The notes: generated by a model from the sequence alone, not told the origin. A DNA stretch of 64,000 nucleotides from Actinomycetota bacterium (GCA_023382335.1 JAMCPM010000006.1:1-64000), one strand, 5' to 3'. Shown: positions 51,009 to 60,019, numbered from the stretch's first letter. Numbers and translations: made by a program.

Positions 51009-51249
51009 CGATGTCGACGGCGACGGCTTTCACTATTTCGTCCTGCCGCTCCCTGACGATGAGGCCAAGTTGATAATCCTCGATCCGCTCCATGATCATC
51101 TCGTAGGTATCCGCGGGAATAAGGTATGCGGTAGGAGTGTTGTGATTGAGGATCGCCACGGGCTCGCCTTCTGATTCCTCGATCAGGGCGCTTGGATTCC
51201 TTTTTAGCTCGGATATGCTGGCAGAGCGGTTTGCGAGTACTGACCTCAT
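50998..51249 (-). CDS. Phd/YefM-family antitoxin
   Basis: 83 aa. The N-terminus (SVLANRSASISELKRNPSAL) and GEPVAILNHNTPTAYLIPADTY are the Phd/YefM DNA-binding dimer fold; the acidic C-terminal tail (IVKAVAVDIDEL) would wrap the toxin. AAGGA lies eight bases before the ATG. These complexes normally repress their own promoter. Confidence 0.9.
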   Translation of the reverse strand: MRSVLANRSASISELKRNPSALIEESEGEPVAILNHNTPTAYLIPADTYEMIMERIEDYQLGLIVRERQDEIVKAVAVDIDEL

Positions 51250-51280
51250 TTTTTCAATCCTTTTTTGGTATTTAATTTAG

Positions 51281-51309
51281 GTTATATATTAGCTCATTTT
51301 AATGACCAA
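51281..51309 (-). promoter_or_regulatory. Promoter of the toxin-antitoxin operon
   Basis: TTGGTC (51304-51309) and TATAAC (51281-51286) on the reverse strand, 17 bases apart, 32 bases upstream of the antitoxin ATG. The surrounding 80 bases are much AT-richer than the flanks. Confidence 0.55.
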
Positions 51310-51428
51310 TACAAGATCTTTATTTTTAGCGTCCAGAGCGCCTCCCCCGCGTCTCCTCCCGGATACGGGCGTCCAACTTTTGTTAATATGGCCTTGGGCC
51401 GATAGGTCTCCATCCGACACACTGCCAA

Positions 51429-51836
51429 ATGATCCTAATAATTATCATCATCACTATCTTCGCGAATCTCGCCGACCTGCTGCTCAAGATCGGCGCCAAT
51501 CACGCCGGCGACTCGGTGGGCGACGTGCTTGCCATCTTCCTCACTCCCTATGTCTGGATGGGCGCCGTGCTCGGCGTCAGCGCCATGGCCCTGTGGGTCT
51601 ATATACTGGGACGGCATCACATCAGCCACGCCTATCCCATCTTCGTCGGACTCGGCTTCGTCAACATTACGCTGGCATCCTGGCTTTTCCTGCACGAAGA
51701 GGTCAGCCTCAGGCGTCTCGGCGGCACGCTCTTGATACTCGCGGGCATCGTCGTGGTCCACTTTCAGTCGACCCGGCCGGAGGCCGCGGCTACATCCGAC
51801 CCGCCCGATTCCGCGCAATCGGAGGCCGCCGGATGA
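51429..51836 (+). CDS. SMR-type four-helix membrane protein, first of a pair
   Basis: 135 aa. Four predicted membrane helices; LADLLLKIGANHAG, LWVYILGRHHISHAYPIFV and LFLHEEVSLRRLGGTLLILAG follow the EmrE/EamA half-transporter pattern. The C-terminal 25 residues are a soluble Ala/Ser/Pro tail. Overlaps the next gene by ATGA. Paired SMR proteins such as ArnE/ArnF flip lipid-linked sugars; a similar job fits this locus, but multidrug or metabolite transport is possible. No ribosome site is evident upstream. Confidence 0.8.
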   Translation: MILIIIIITIFANLADLLLKIGANHAGDSVGDVLAIFLTPYVWMGAVLGVSAMALWVYILGRHHISHAYPIFVGLGFVNITLASWLFLHEEVSLRRLGGTLLILAGIVVVHFQSTRPEAAATSDPPDSAQSEAAG

Positions 51837-52198
51837 TCGCGGTCAAGATCATACTGGTGCTGATGACCTCGATCACGGCGACGATGGGAAACTCGCTGCT
51901 TAAGGTCGGGGCTTCGGGGGACAATGAGGAAGAGCTGCTGGAGTTCAAACATCTCCCCCGCACACTGCTGAAGCCGGCGATAATCGGCGGCGCCGCGCTC
52001 TACGCGTTCTCGCAGCTGCTGTGGATCAGCATCCTCAGGATCGCCGACCTTTCGCTGGCGTATCCACTCATGATCGGGCTCAACTTCCTGCTGATCATGT
52101 TCGTGGCCTGGTCGTACTTCAAGGAGCCGGTGTCGCCTGGGAAGCTGGCGGGCATGGTGTTGATCTTCATCGGCATCATGGCGATCGCCCTGGGATAA
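51833..52198 (+). CDS. SMR-type four-helix membrane protein, second of a pair
   Basis: 121 aa from ATG 51833, which shares ATGA with the preceding stop; the open frame upstream is not coding in this frame. Four helices with MGNSLLKVGASG, LWISILRIADLSLAYPLMIG and WSYFKEPVSPGKLAGMVLIF. The LSLAYPL motif at helix 3 is conserved with the first protein. Probably forms a heterodimer with it. Confidence 0.8.
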   Translation: MIAVKIILVLMTSITATMGNSLLKVGASGDNEEELLEFKHLPRTLLKPAIIGGAALYAFSQLLWISILRIADLSLAYPLMIGLNFLLIMFVAWSYFKEPVSPGKLAGMVLIFIGIMAIALG

Positions 52199-52254
52199 AC
52201 CGCAGTCGTTGCGCCGCTCGCGCGCCGGCGCATCACCACGCAAGAACCGCCTAG

Positions 52255-53154
52255 TCAGATCTCCTTGCGGGCCGCCATGAACAGGTCGATCGTCCGCAGA
52301 TTTATCTTCCGGTCCCTCAGATGCAGCCATCCCAGCAGCTTCGACAGTACGCCCGCGGCCGGCTGGCTATACTGCGCCAGTTTGCTGACCAGAAAATCCA
52401 GATTTACCAGGAACGGGCTCGACTGCGCCCTTACCACCTTGAGCCCGGCCCGGCCCATGGCCCGCGAGAGCGAGCGCCGGTTGTAATAATAGACGTGCTC
52501 GCGGATCTTGGTGAAGCCGAACCAGCGCCGCCCCATCAGCCTGGCCCAGACGCTACCGAAATCGGGGACGCTGACGAACAGGTAGCCGCCCTTTTTGAGC
52601 ACCCGGTGGATCTCACGCAGCTCGTCAAGCGGCTCGGTCAGATGCTCTAGCACATCCCAGAGCACCACCACGTCGAACTCATCGTCAGCAAACTTCGCTT
52701 CACGCAGCGTTGCGTTGAAGATCGGCACCTTGAGGTTCTCTTCCCCCCACTTCGCCGCAGTGCCTGAAACCTCCACGCCCTGCGCGTCGAAGCCCTGCTT
52801 GCGGGCCTCGTCGAGGAACCAGCCGGTGGCTGCCCCGGCTTCCAGCAGCTTTCCACCACGGATATACGGCTGCATCAACTTAAGCCGGCGCCTGGCGGTC
52901 TCCCTGATCTCGTCCTCGAGAGAAAAGTAATCCTCATAGCCCCATTCGAGGTGGTCGCCGCTGGCGAAATAGTCGTCCTGATAATCACGGATGAGTTCTT
53001 CGTAATCGGGAAGGGGGTAGACGAAAACGGCCTCGCAGGTACTGCATTTTTTGAGCCGCCTGCCCTTGATCTGGAAGAGGTCGTGAACGTCGGAGGAAGA
53101 ACAGAGGCCGCAAACGGCGGCGGGCCCGCTCATCTGCAGCACTCGGCCGCTCAC
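52255..53154 (-). CDS. Class I SAM methyltransferase with N-terminal zinc ribbon
   Basis: 299 aa. CGLCSSSD and CSTCEAVFVYPLP form the ribbon, LLEAGAATGWFL the SAM loop, VVLWDVLEHLTEP the post-motif, and REHVYYYNRRSL the C-terminal block. Same group as the genes at 20334 and 25483. GTG 53154 or ATG 53133 may start it. It lies downstream of a B12 radical-SAM gene, repeating the pairing seen earlier. Confidence 0.85.
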   Translation of the reverse strand: MSGRVLQMSGPAAVCGLCSSSDVHDLFQIKGRRLKKCSTCEAVFVYPLPDYEELIRDYQDDYFASGDHLEWGYEDYFSLEDEIRETARRRLKLMQPYIRGGKLLEAGAATGWFLDEARKQGFDAQGVEVSGTAAKWGEENLKVPIFNATLREAKFADDEFDVVVLWDVLEHLTEPLDELREIHRVLKKGGYLFVSVPDFGSVWARLMGRRWFGFTKIREHVYYYNRRSLSRAMGRAGLKVVRAQSSPFLVNLDFLVSKLAQYSQPAAGVLSKLLGWLHLRDRKINLRTIDLFMAARKEI

Positions 53155-53211
53155 GATGTCACCGGGCCGCTCATGCCGGCATCAAGCCGCGGGGTAACGG
53201 CGCCAGCAAGC

Positions 53212-54633
53212 TCATACCCAGGTGAGAAAATCCTTGACCATGCGCGCGAAGTTGGCGACATCGCCGCTGGAGCGCACCTTGCGCACGGTGTTGAGCACCA
53301 CATGCGGCTGGAAGTAAAACTGCTTGTAGGCCCGCTCCCTGGCGTCCATGACCTGCTGGGCCGTCAGCTGAGGCGTGGTGATCACCGAGAAGTTCTGCTC
53401 GAAGTATTTCCAGTCGGATTCATCCAGCCAGCCGCTCTCCTGGCAGAAGTCGAAGAGTTTCGATCCCGGGAAGGCAACGGCGCAGTAGAACTGCACGTAC
53501 TCGAGCTTGAGGAACTTGGAGAAGTCTATCGTCTGCTGCATCGACGCCTCGGTCTCGCCGGGGAAGCCGAGGATGCAATGTCCGGTGACCTCCAGCCCCA
53601 CCTCGTGCGCCATGCGCACCGAGCGCACGGCGTCGCTGATGGTGGTGCCCTTGTGCACCGAATCGAGCACCTCCTGGCTGCCCGACTCGATACCGAAACC
53701 GATCATCCAGCAACCCGCCTTCTTGATCGTGCGCAGCAGCTTCGGCGAGACGGTGTCGACGCGGCTGTTGCAGACCCAGCTGATGTCGAGGCCCCGCCGC
53801 ATTATTTCCTCGGCGGTCTCGATGGCATATCCCTGGTCGGTGGTAAAGGACTCCGACCAGATCAAGAAGTCACGGATGCCGAACTGCTCGACTGCCCACT
53901 GCATCTCGTCGACGACCCTCTGCGGCGAGCGCCGGCGCAGCTTGGCTCCATAAAAGATCTTGTTGGCGCAGAAAGTGCAGCCGTAGGGGCAGCCGCGCGC
54001 GGTGGCGACCAGCAGAAAACGCTTGCCGCTGAAAGGCAGGGTGTAAAGGTTTGTGTCGATCAGGTCCCAGGCGGGAAAGGGCAGCTTGTCAAGTGACTGG
54101 ATGAACGGACGCTTGCGGTTCGTGTGGATCTCCCCGTCCACGCCACGGTAGAGCAGGCCGGCGACGCCGTCGAGCGGTTTGCCGTCGCGCAAGGCCGTGG
54201 CAGCTTCGCGGATGGTGTATTCGGGCTCGCCGCGAACGACCATGTCGAGCTCGGCGTCCATCTCGAAGCACGATTCCGGCAGGGCGCTGGGATGGATTCC
54301 CATTGCCAGCGTCCTGGTCTCAGGATAAGCCGCCTTGGCCAGTGAGGAAACAGCGATGTCGCTATCGATCGAAGGCGTCGCTGTGTTGATGACCACCATA
54401 TCGGGCTGCCAGGAAGAGATCAGCGCCGAAAGGCCCGCTTCATCCATGTCCTCGACGCTGCAGTCGGCGATCATCGGCTCGAAGCCTGCCTCGCGCACGA
54501 CTGCCGCGGTGGTCGCCAGAGAAACGGGAGCCCAGACGGAAGTCCAGGCGCCGGTCCGCTGCATGCAGCGGCCTTCACGGACCACGTTTATGCCCTCGAA
54601 GGGCGGCGGATTGAGGAAAAGGATCTTTTTCAT
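53212..54633 (-). CDS. B12-binding radical SAM protein
   Basis: 473 aa. Begins KKILFLNPPPFEGINVVRE and has MQRTGAW (24-30), a common motif of this superfamily that helps bind cobalamin. MGIHPSALPE replaces WGGYHPS at 111-120. Radical-SAM cysteines 215, 219, 222 (CPYGCTFC); IWSESFTTDQGYAIE; FGIESGSQEVLDSV. No LPFEW tail. ATG start; no clear ribosome site. Confidence 0.87.
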   Translation of the reverse strand: MKKILFLNPPPFEGINVVREGRCMQRTGAWTSVWAPVSLATTAAVVREAGFEPMIADCSVEDMDEAGLSALISSWQPDMVVINTATPSIDSDIAVSSLAKAAYPETRTLAMGIHPSALPESCFEMDAELDMVVRGEPEYTIREAATALRDGKPLDGVAGLLYRGVDGEIHTNRKRPFIQSLDKLPFPAWDLIDTNLYTLPFSGKRFLLVATARGCPYGCTFCANKIFYGAKLRRRSPQRVVDEMQWAVEQFGIRDFLIWSESFTTDQGYAIETAEEIMRRGLDISWVCNSRVDTVSPKLLRTIKKAGCWMIGFGIESGSQEVLDSVHKGTTISDAVRSVRMAHEVGLEVTGHCILGFPGETEASMQQTIDFSKFLKLEYVQFYCAVAFPGSKLFDFCQESGWLDESDWKYFEQNFSVITTPQLTAQQVMDARERAYKQFYFQPHVVLNTVRKVRSSGDVANFARMVKDFLTWV

Positions 54634-54673
54634 TGGTTGAGGAAAATCACCCTGGCGCTTTTTTTCATTCTTG

Positions 54674-55387
54674 TTACTTTTTCAGCAGGCCCTTGACCAG
54701 GCTCCATACATAGCGGTAGGCCATCTTCCAGACGACGATTTGCGATTCGCCGGCCTTGCGCTTGTATTCGTGTGTCGGCGCCTCGCCCACCCTGAAGCCC
54801 TTCCTGAGACATTCCATGATCATTTCCTGCTCGATGGTGAATATGTTCTCGGTCAATGTGATCGCCCGGCCGGCCCTGGTCGAAAGCGCTCGCAGGCCGT
54901 TCTGGCTGTCGGTCAGCCTGACTCCCCAGCGATAGTTGATCGCCAGGGTGATGATCGAGCTGCCGGTGCTGCGGATGAACTTGCCCATATCGCCGCCGAG
55001 CTCGTCGCTTCCCCCGGTCCAGCGTGATCCGACTACCATGTCATAATCGCCGGCAAGGATAGGGGCGGCCAATTTGGGGACGTCGGCGGGGTCATGCGAG
55101 CCGTCGGCGTCTATGAACACGACGACGTCGCTGCTCGCCACCTCGATGGCTTTGCGGATGCCGTCACCCTTGCCATGGCCGTCATCGAGGAAGACCTTGG
55201 CGCCGAGCGATTCGGCCAGCTCGCGTGTGCGGTCAGTGGAATGTCCGTCGATGACGAGGATCTCGTCGCCATAGGGCATGACCCCCCGGACAGCCTCTTC
55301 GACGGTGGCCTCCTCGTTGCGCGTCATGATGGCCACCGAAACCGTGCCTGAAGTCTTATTATTCGCAGTATTCAGCGGAAAAATCAC
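54674..55387 (-). CDS. Glycosyltransferase family 2, polyprenyl-phosphate sugar synthase-like
   Basis: 237 aa. VAIMTRNEE opening, DGHSTDRTRELAESLG, FIDADGSHDP as the donor/metal motif, and SQNGLRALSTRAG. No membrane helices. This is the DPM1-like group that charges polyprenyl phosphate with a single sugar. The start is GTG 55387, close behind a possible TATGCT -10, which would leave a very short leader. Confidence 0.86.
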   Translation of the reverse strand: MIFPLNTANNKTSGTVSVAIMTRNEEATVEEAVRGVMPYGDEILVIDGHSTDRTRELAESLGAKVFLDDGHGKGDGIRKAIEVASSDVVVFIDADGSHDPADVPKLAAPILAGDYDMVVGSRWTGGSDELGGDMGKFIRSTGSSIITLAINYRWGVRLTDSQNGLRALSTRAGRAITLTENIFTIEQEMIMECLRKGFRVGEAPTHEYKRKAGESQIVVWKMAYRYVWSLVKGLLKK

Positions 55388-55466
55388 CTATTCAAAAATA
55401 GCATAAGGCCATGGACAATACTAAGGCGGGAACCGGCCGGAACCCGTCCGGCCCGAAGCTCGAAAC

Positions 55467-56198
55467 CTAGACCGCCATCTCGGGGGAGCCGATGTAATCG
55501 ATTATCCCCTGCACGAAAGCCTCGCGCTTGCGGCCGTGAAGCTCTCCGGATGTCTCCTGCCGCACCGGGCTGTCGGTCACCAGCAGGGCGATGGTGCTCT
55601 TCATCTTCATCCAGTTAGACAGGGCAAACAGCGCCGAAGCCTCCAGCTCCACCCCGAGATAGCCGTCCCGGTTCCACTCGGCGAGAATTTCTTCAGTCTC
55701 GCGCAGGACCGCCCCCGTAGTCACGATCGGACCGCTGTGAACCGCGATTCCGCGGCGGCTGAGGAAGTCCGAAAGCGACACAGTGAGGCCTTTGTCGGCA
55801 GGAATCACCTGATTGTAATCAAATCCATAGTGCAGGGACATGCAATCGCCGGCCTTGGCGGAGTCGGCGACGATGACGTCGCCGCAATCGATCTCCTTTT
55901 GAAGGGCGCCACAAGTGCCCAGCCCGATGACGTGATCGACACGGGTGAACTCCAGGGCGCGCATGATCCCTTCGAGGATCACCGTGCCCGGCGGCACCTT
56001 CACGTAGCCGACGCGATGACCGCCCAGCAGTCCGCTGTAGAGAGTCCCGAAATGCTCGTGGCGCTCGAGCCGGGGGCTGATGAAATCCTCGCCGAACGCA
56101 AGGATCAGCGTCCGGGGAGCGTAGTCGTGGGGGTCCGTGCCCTGGAAAACCCAGCGCTCGGCCACGAAGCGGACGAATTTTTGTTCCCAGGTTGCCAT
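55467..56198 (-). CDS. Nucleoside phosphorylase (PNP/UDP family)
   Basis: 243 aa. Phosphorolysis of a nucleoside to base and ribose-1-phosphate. LGTCGAL (93-99) at the phosphate/base site and LGVELEASALFAL near the C-terminus (ribose-binding Glu) identify the family; the uridine-type subgroup is likely. The start is ATG 56198 (MATWEQKF), since the frame upstream of it overlaps the divergent promoter region. Its role in a glycan locus is unclear; it may be a passenger gene. Confidence 0.8.
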   Translation of the reverse strand: MATWEQKFVRFVAERWVFQGTDPHDYAPRTLILAFGEDFISPRLERHEHFGTLYSGLLGGHRVGYVKVPPGTVILEGIMRALEFTRVDHVIGLGTCGALQKEIDCGDVIVADSAKAGDCMSLHYGFDYNQVIPADKGLTVSLSDFLSRRGIAVHSGPIVTTGAVLRETEEILAEWNRDGYLGVELEASALFALSNWMKMKSTIALLVTDSPVRQETSGELHGRKREAFVQGIIDYIGSPEMAV

Positions 56199-56286
56199 AG
56201 AGTGGTGTATCGCCCGGAAAGGCTGCTTCCTTTCACCGGGGATGGTCGATACTATAGCACATAAACCGTCTGAAACAGGGAAAGAA

Positions 56287-57753
56287 TTGACCACAAAAAG
56301 CAGGGTTCCTCTTAACGCCGTCCTTCTCAGCTCCGCGCAATTTCTAAGGGCGGTAATCGGCTTTCTCTTTTTTCTGTTCCTGGCTCGCCACTTCGGCCCC
56401 GAGGACTACGGCAAGTATGTCTTCGCCTTCTCCCTGGCCGAGATCTTCTCGATCCTGGGAGACATCGGCCTGCACGAATACACCATCCGCGAGTTTGCCC
56501 GCAAGCCCGAGCAGTTGCGCGAGCGGTTGACCGGCATCCTGGTTCTGAAGACATTGCTCTCCAGCACCTCGGCCATCATCATGGTGGCGATACTGCCTCT
56601 TATGGGGAAGGACCAGTCGACCCAGCTGGCGGTCGCCGCCTTCGCCGTCGCCCAGATCGGGTATTCCTGGTTCTTCGCCTCGACCATCGCCTTCTCGGTC
56701 AAGCAGGACATGCACATCCAGGCCTTCCTCTGGCTGATGGAAAAGGTCCTTTTCGCCGGCGCAGGGCTGGCGGTGCTGTTCGCCGGGCGCGGTTTCGTCG
56801 CCGTCGCCCTTAGCAACACCTTCGTGCAATTCTTCGGCGGCTCGCTGGCCGTCTGGATCGCCTGGCGCAAGTACGGTCCCTTCGTTTTGAAACTCGACAG
56901 CAGGCTCTGGACCGGCTATCTCAAATCGGCGCTGCCGTTCGGCCTCATCGTCGCCTTCTTCCTGGTGTACTTCCGCATCGACAGCGTCATGGTCTCGTTT
57001 TTCCGCGGCGACGAGGAGGTCGGCCAGTACGGCGCCGCCTACAACCTGGTCGCGGCGCTGCTCTTTCTTCCCTCGGGGCTGGTGGCGGCGATGTTCCCCA
57101 GGCTGGCGGAATCCTACCGCTCGCGCGAGGACAACGTCGACGCCCCTTTCCAGCGCGCCGCCCGCTGGCTGCTGGCGGTGTCGCTGCCGATGGCCGTAGG
57201 CATATGGCTGCTGGCAAGCCCGCTGGTGCTGGCACTGCTCAAAGACACATATCTGCCGTCTGTCAATGCTTTTGCCATCCTCGGCTGGACGCTGCCGGTG
57301 TGGTTCATCACCTTCCTGCAGGGAAACATGCTGACGATCGTCGAGCGGCAGAAGGCCGTGGCCTGGGTCGGCCTGTTCAATATGGTCCTCAACGTCGGCC
57401 TCAATCTCTACGTCATTCCTCATTATGGTTTCACCGGGGCGGCGGTGACGACGCTGGTCACGGAGATCGTGGGGCTTGTGCAGATGTTCTGGCTGCTGAG
57501 GAGGAATATATCGCTGACGGCAACGGCGGTGATGTCGCTGAAGGTGACGGCGCCGGTTGTGGTGATGGGGGCGCTGGTGTGGGTCCTGCGCGACCGCATC
57601 AACGTCTTTGCGGTCATCGCCGCGGCGATCGCCGTCTACACGCCGGCCATCGTCGCCATCGGCATCATCCCCCTGTCGGAGATCAAGGAGGTCCTGCGCC
57701 GGGGTGGCGGCGCTGAGCCGCCGGCCGAGATCCAGCCGAACGAAGGACTCTAG
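56287..57753 (+). CDS. Wzx-type polysaccharide flippase
   Basis: 488 aa with 12-14 predicted helices. LLSSAQFLRAVIGFLFFLFL and ARHFGPEDYGKYVFAFSLAE are the family opening. The start is TTG 56287 with GGGAAAG just upstream; the frame runs open for 50 further codons but overlaps the divergent gene and is not family-like. It is the third flippase in the window and the only one on the forward strand. Confidence 0.88.
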   Translation: MTTKSRVPLNAVLLSSAQFLRAVIGFLFFLFLARHFGPEDYGKYVFAFSLAEIFSILGDIGLHEYTIREFARKPEQLRERLTGILVLKTLLSSTSAIIMVAILPLMGKDQSTQLAVAAFAVAQIGYSWFFASTIAFSVKQDMHIQAFLWLMEKVLFAGAGLAVLFAGRGFVAVALSNTFVQFFGGSLAVWIAWRKYGPFVLKLDSRLWTGYLKSALPFGLIVAFFLVYFRIDSVMVSFFRGDEEVGQYGAAYNLVAALLFLPSGLVAAMFPRLAESYRSREDNVDAPFQRAARWLLAVSLPMAVGIWLLASPLVLALLKDTYLPSVNAFAILGWTLPVWFITFLQGNMLTIVERQKAVAWVGLFNMVLNVGLNLYVIPHYGFTGAAVTTLVTEIVGLVQMFWLLRRNISLTATAVMSLKVTAPVVVMGALVWVLRDRINVFAVIAAAIAVYTPAIVAIGIIPLSEIKEVLRRGGGAEPPAEIQPNEGL

Positions 57754-57781
57754 CCCCGCGGGCGTACTCGAGGAATACTCA

Positions 57782-58816
57782 CTAGCCCCGCGCCACGATA
57801 AACACCGTCGAGCCCCACTCCTTGGGAAAGAGAGGATTAAGGGCGCGGGCGGCCACTCCTGTAGCAAAACTCATCGTCCGGTCAAGTTGCTTGTTGCGGT
57901 CGCAGGCATGGCCGAAGGCGGCGAGTGCTTTAAGCAGCTTCGACTGGGCCGCGTACTCGGGCCCCAGCCGCTTGGAGTATTCCTCGGGAGGAAAGATGCC
58001 GGCGCGGAAAAAAGGCCAGTTCTTCTCGACCTTGAAGCCCGCGGCCTCGAAGCGCGCCTCGATCTGCGAGGGCAGCTCCAGCCCGTAGTGGCCGTCGAGC
58101 TCGATAAAATATTTCTGGAAGAGTTCGTGGTCACGCTGCACCAGCTTGTAGAAGGGCGCCGTGCAGTGCGCCTCGATTATATGCAGCATGCGGCCGCCCG
58201 GCTTTAGCACCCGCTTCCATTCCGCGAGCACGGCGTTTTTGTAATCGAAGGGAATATGCCCGAAGACGTCCCAGCTATTGATGATGTCGAAAGTGCCGTC
58301 GGCGAAGGGCAGCGAGGTGGCGTCAGCAGTGGCGACCGCACGGTAGATCTCCCCGGCCGACCTCAAGCCGGCAAACGAGAGGTCGATTCCCACGGTGCGC
58401 CAGGGCGCCAGCACCTCGTTGCCGCCGCCGCAGCCCACATCGAGGATGAGCGTACCGGGGCCGTAGTGACTGAGGAACTCGCGGGTGAACTGATGCTTGA
58501 CCGTGGTCGACGACCAGCGGTCGTAAAAAGCCTTGACCTTGCGTTTGGGCCCGGCGCGCTGAGCCACGCCGTCCTGGGTCGGGGCCGTGAACTTGCCCTC
58601 ATAAAAGCGGTCTTCGGGAACGAAACAGGGGATGCCCTCGCGGATGCGGTAGACCGAACCGCAGACCGAGCACGCCAGCAGCTCCAGCCCGGCGGTCTCA
58701 GGCGTATCCGGCTGGACCACCCGCCCCAGCTCGCCCCGGTCCCTGGGGCAGCGGAAGAGATCAGCGGGGTCGGAACTCAAAGTATCAGCGGGATCGGAAC
58801 TCAAGGCACTGCTCAC
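57782..58816 (-). CDS. Class I SAM methyltransferase with Trm112-like zinc region
   Basis: 344 aa. CPRDRG and CSVCGSVYRIREGIP form a Trm112/zinc-ribbon-like head, then LILDVGCGGGNE (SAM loop) and IINSWDVFGHIPF. HIIEAHCTAPFYKL follows. The N-terminus has a short tandem repeat (SSDPAD twice) from a 24-base duplication at 58761-58806. The start is GTG 58816, sharing GTGA with the upstream glycosyltransferase stop. Confidence 0.83.
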   Translation of the reverse strand: MSSALSSDPADTLSSDPADLFRCPRDRGELGRVVQPDTPETAGLELLACSVCGSVYRIREGIPCFVPEDRFYEGKFTAPTQDGVAQRAGPKRKVKAFYDRWSSTTVKHQFTREFLSHYGPGTLILDVGCGGGNEVLAPWRTVGIDLSFAGLRSAGEIYRAVATADATSLPFADGTFDIINSWDVFGHIPFDYKNAVLAEWKRVLKPGGRMLHIIEAHCTAPFYKLVQRDHELFQKYFIELDGHYGLELPSQIEARFEAAGFKVEKNWPFFRAGIFPPEEYSKRLGPEYAAQSKLLKALAAFGHACDRNKQLDRTMSFATGVAARALNPLFPKEWGSTVFIVARG

Positions 58817-59928
58817 TTCCCGGCACGGCCGATCCCAGCCTCTTTTACCCTGGCGTCAACGAACTCCGAGAACTCCTTCTTGAAGCGCTCCTTCGAGAAT
58901 CTCGCTGCGTGTTTGCTCAGCTGGGCCGGATCGAAATCTTCAGGGCGAAAGCGTGAGACAGCGTCGGCGAGCGAAGCCGCGCTCGCCTCGGGAAACATGA
59001 CCGCCGTCTCGCCGTCGATGGCGCTCTCCAACAGCCCGCCCCGGGCGAGGCCGATCACAGGCCTGCCGGCGGCCATCGCCTCGACCGGCACGATGCCGAA
59101 ATCTTCTTCTCCGGGAAATATCAGCGCCTGGCATCCGGAGATCAGCCCCGGCAGATCGTCTTCCTCCACGAAGCCAAGAAACTCGATGTTGGGGCCGGCC
59201 ATCGCCCTGAGCCGGTCGCGCTCGGGACCGTCGCCGACGACTTTGAGCGGCAGGCCCAGCCTGGTAAAGGCCTCAACGGCCAGCTCGACGTGCTTGTAAG
59301 GCACCAGCCGCGAAACTACCAGGAAGTATTCACGGGGGCAATTGACAACGGGAAACCTCTCGACGTCAACCGGCGGATAGATGACCGCCGCCTCGCGGCG
59401 ATAAAATTTGGCGATCCTGGCAGCCACGTGGTCGGAGATGGCGATGAAATGATCTACCCGGTCGCTGGCCAGCCGGTCCCAGAGGCGCAGGTAATGCACG
59501 ACCAGATCGTTGGCGGCCTTGACCGCCACATTGGCATGCCCCAGCCTTTTGTCAAGATGCGGCTGCCAGGCATAGCGCAACGGAGTGTAGCAATAACAGA
59601 TGTTGAGCGTCTCGGGTCCGGTGAGCACTCCCTTGGAGCAGGCGGAGCTCGAGGTGATCACCACGTCGTAACCGTCGAGGTCGAAAGATTCGAACGCCAG
59701 GGGGAACAGGGGAATGTACTTTTGCGAGATGCGGTGCAGCAGCGGCAGTTTCTGTACGAACGAGGTGCGTACGTCCCAGCTGCGCACGGAGGCGGGCAGG
59801 TTTCGGTCCGAGAGGAAGGTCGTGTATACGGGCGATCCCGGGTAGACCTCGAGCATCGTCTCCACCACCCGCTCGGAGCCGCCGAGCGTCGTCAGCCATT
59901 CATGAGCGATAGCTACTCGCAAAGCCAT
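58813..59928 (-). CDS. Glycosyltransferase family 4, WbaZ-like
   Basis: 371 aa. VAIAHEWLTTLGGSERV opening, CYCYTPLRYAW in the middle, VVSRLVPYKHVELAVEAF and GEEDFGIVPVEAMAAGRPVI at the donor site, typical of the mannosyl/rhamnosyltransferase group called WbaZ-like. ATG start with GGAAAGG immediately upstream. It overlaps the methyltransferase gene and the pair is probably translated together. Confidence 0.9.
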   Translation of the reverse strand: MALRVAIAHEWLTTLGGSERVVETMLEVYPGSPVYTTFLSDRNLPASVRSWDVRTSFVQKLPLLHRISQKYIPLFPLAFESFDLDGYDVVITSSSACSKGVLTGPETLNICYCYTPLRYAWQPHLDKRLGHANVAVKAANDLVVHYLRLWDRLASDRVDHFIAISDHVAARIAKFYRREAAVIYPPVDVERFPVVNCPREYFLVVSRLVPYKHVELAVEAFTRLGLPLKVVGDGPERDRLRAMAGPNIEFLGFVEEDDLPGLISGCQALIFPGEEDFGIVPVEAMAAGRPVIGLARGGLLESAIDGETAVMFPEASAASLADAVSRFRPEDFDPAQLSKHAARFSKERFKKEFSEFVDARVKEAGIGRAGK

Positions 59929-60019
59929 TCCTTTCCTTCGAATGCGGCGGCGCCGGCCGTTCGCAAAAAAGCAACTAATCCAAGGGTATTCCCTGTTTTA
60001 ATTCCGTGCTCGAAAGCAT

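Noticed and set aside
51302-51832. Open frame running into the second SMR gene
   Set aside because: It is out of frame with the first SMR gene, which has clear membrane helices; only the part from ATG 51833 looks like protein.
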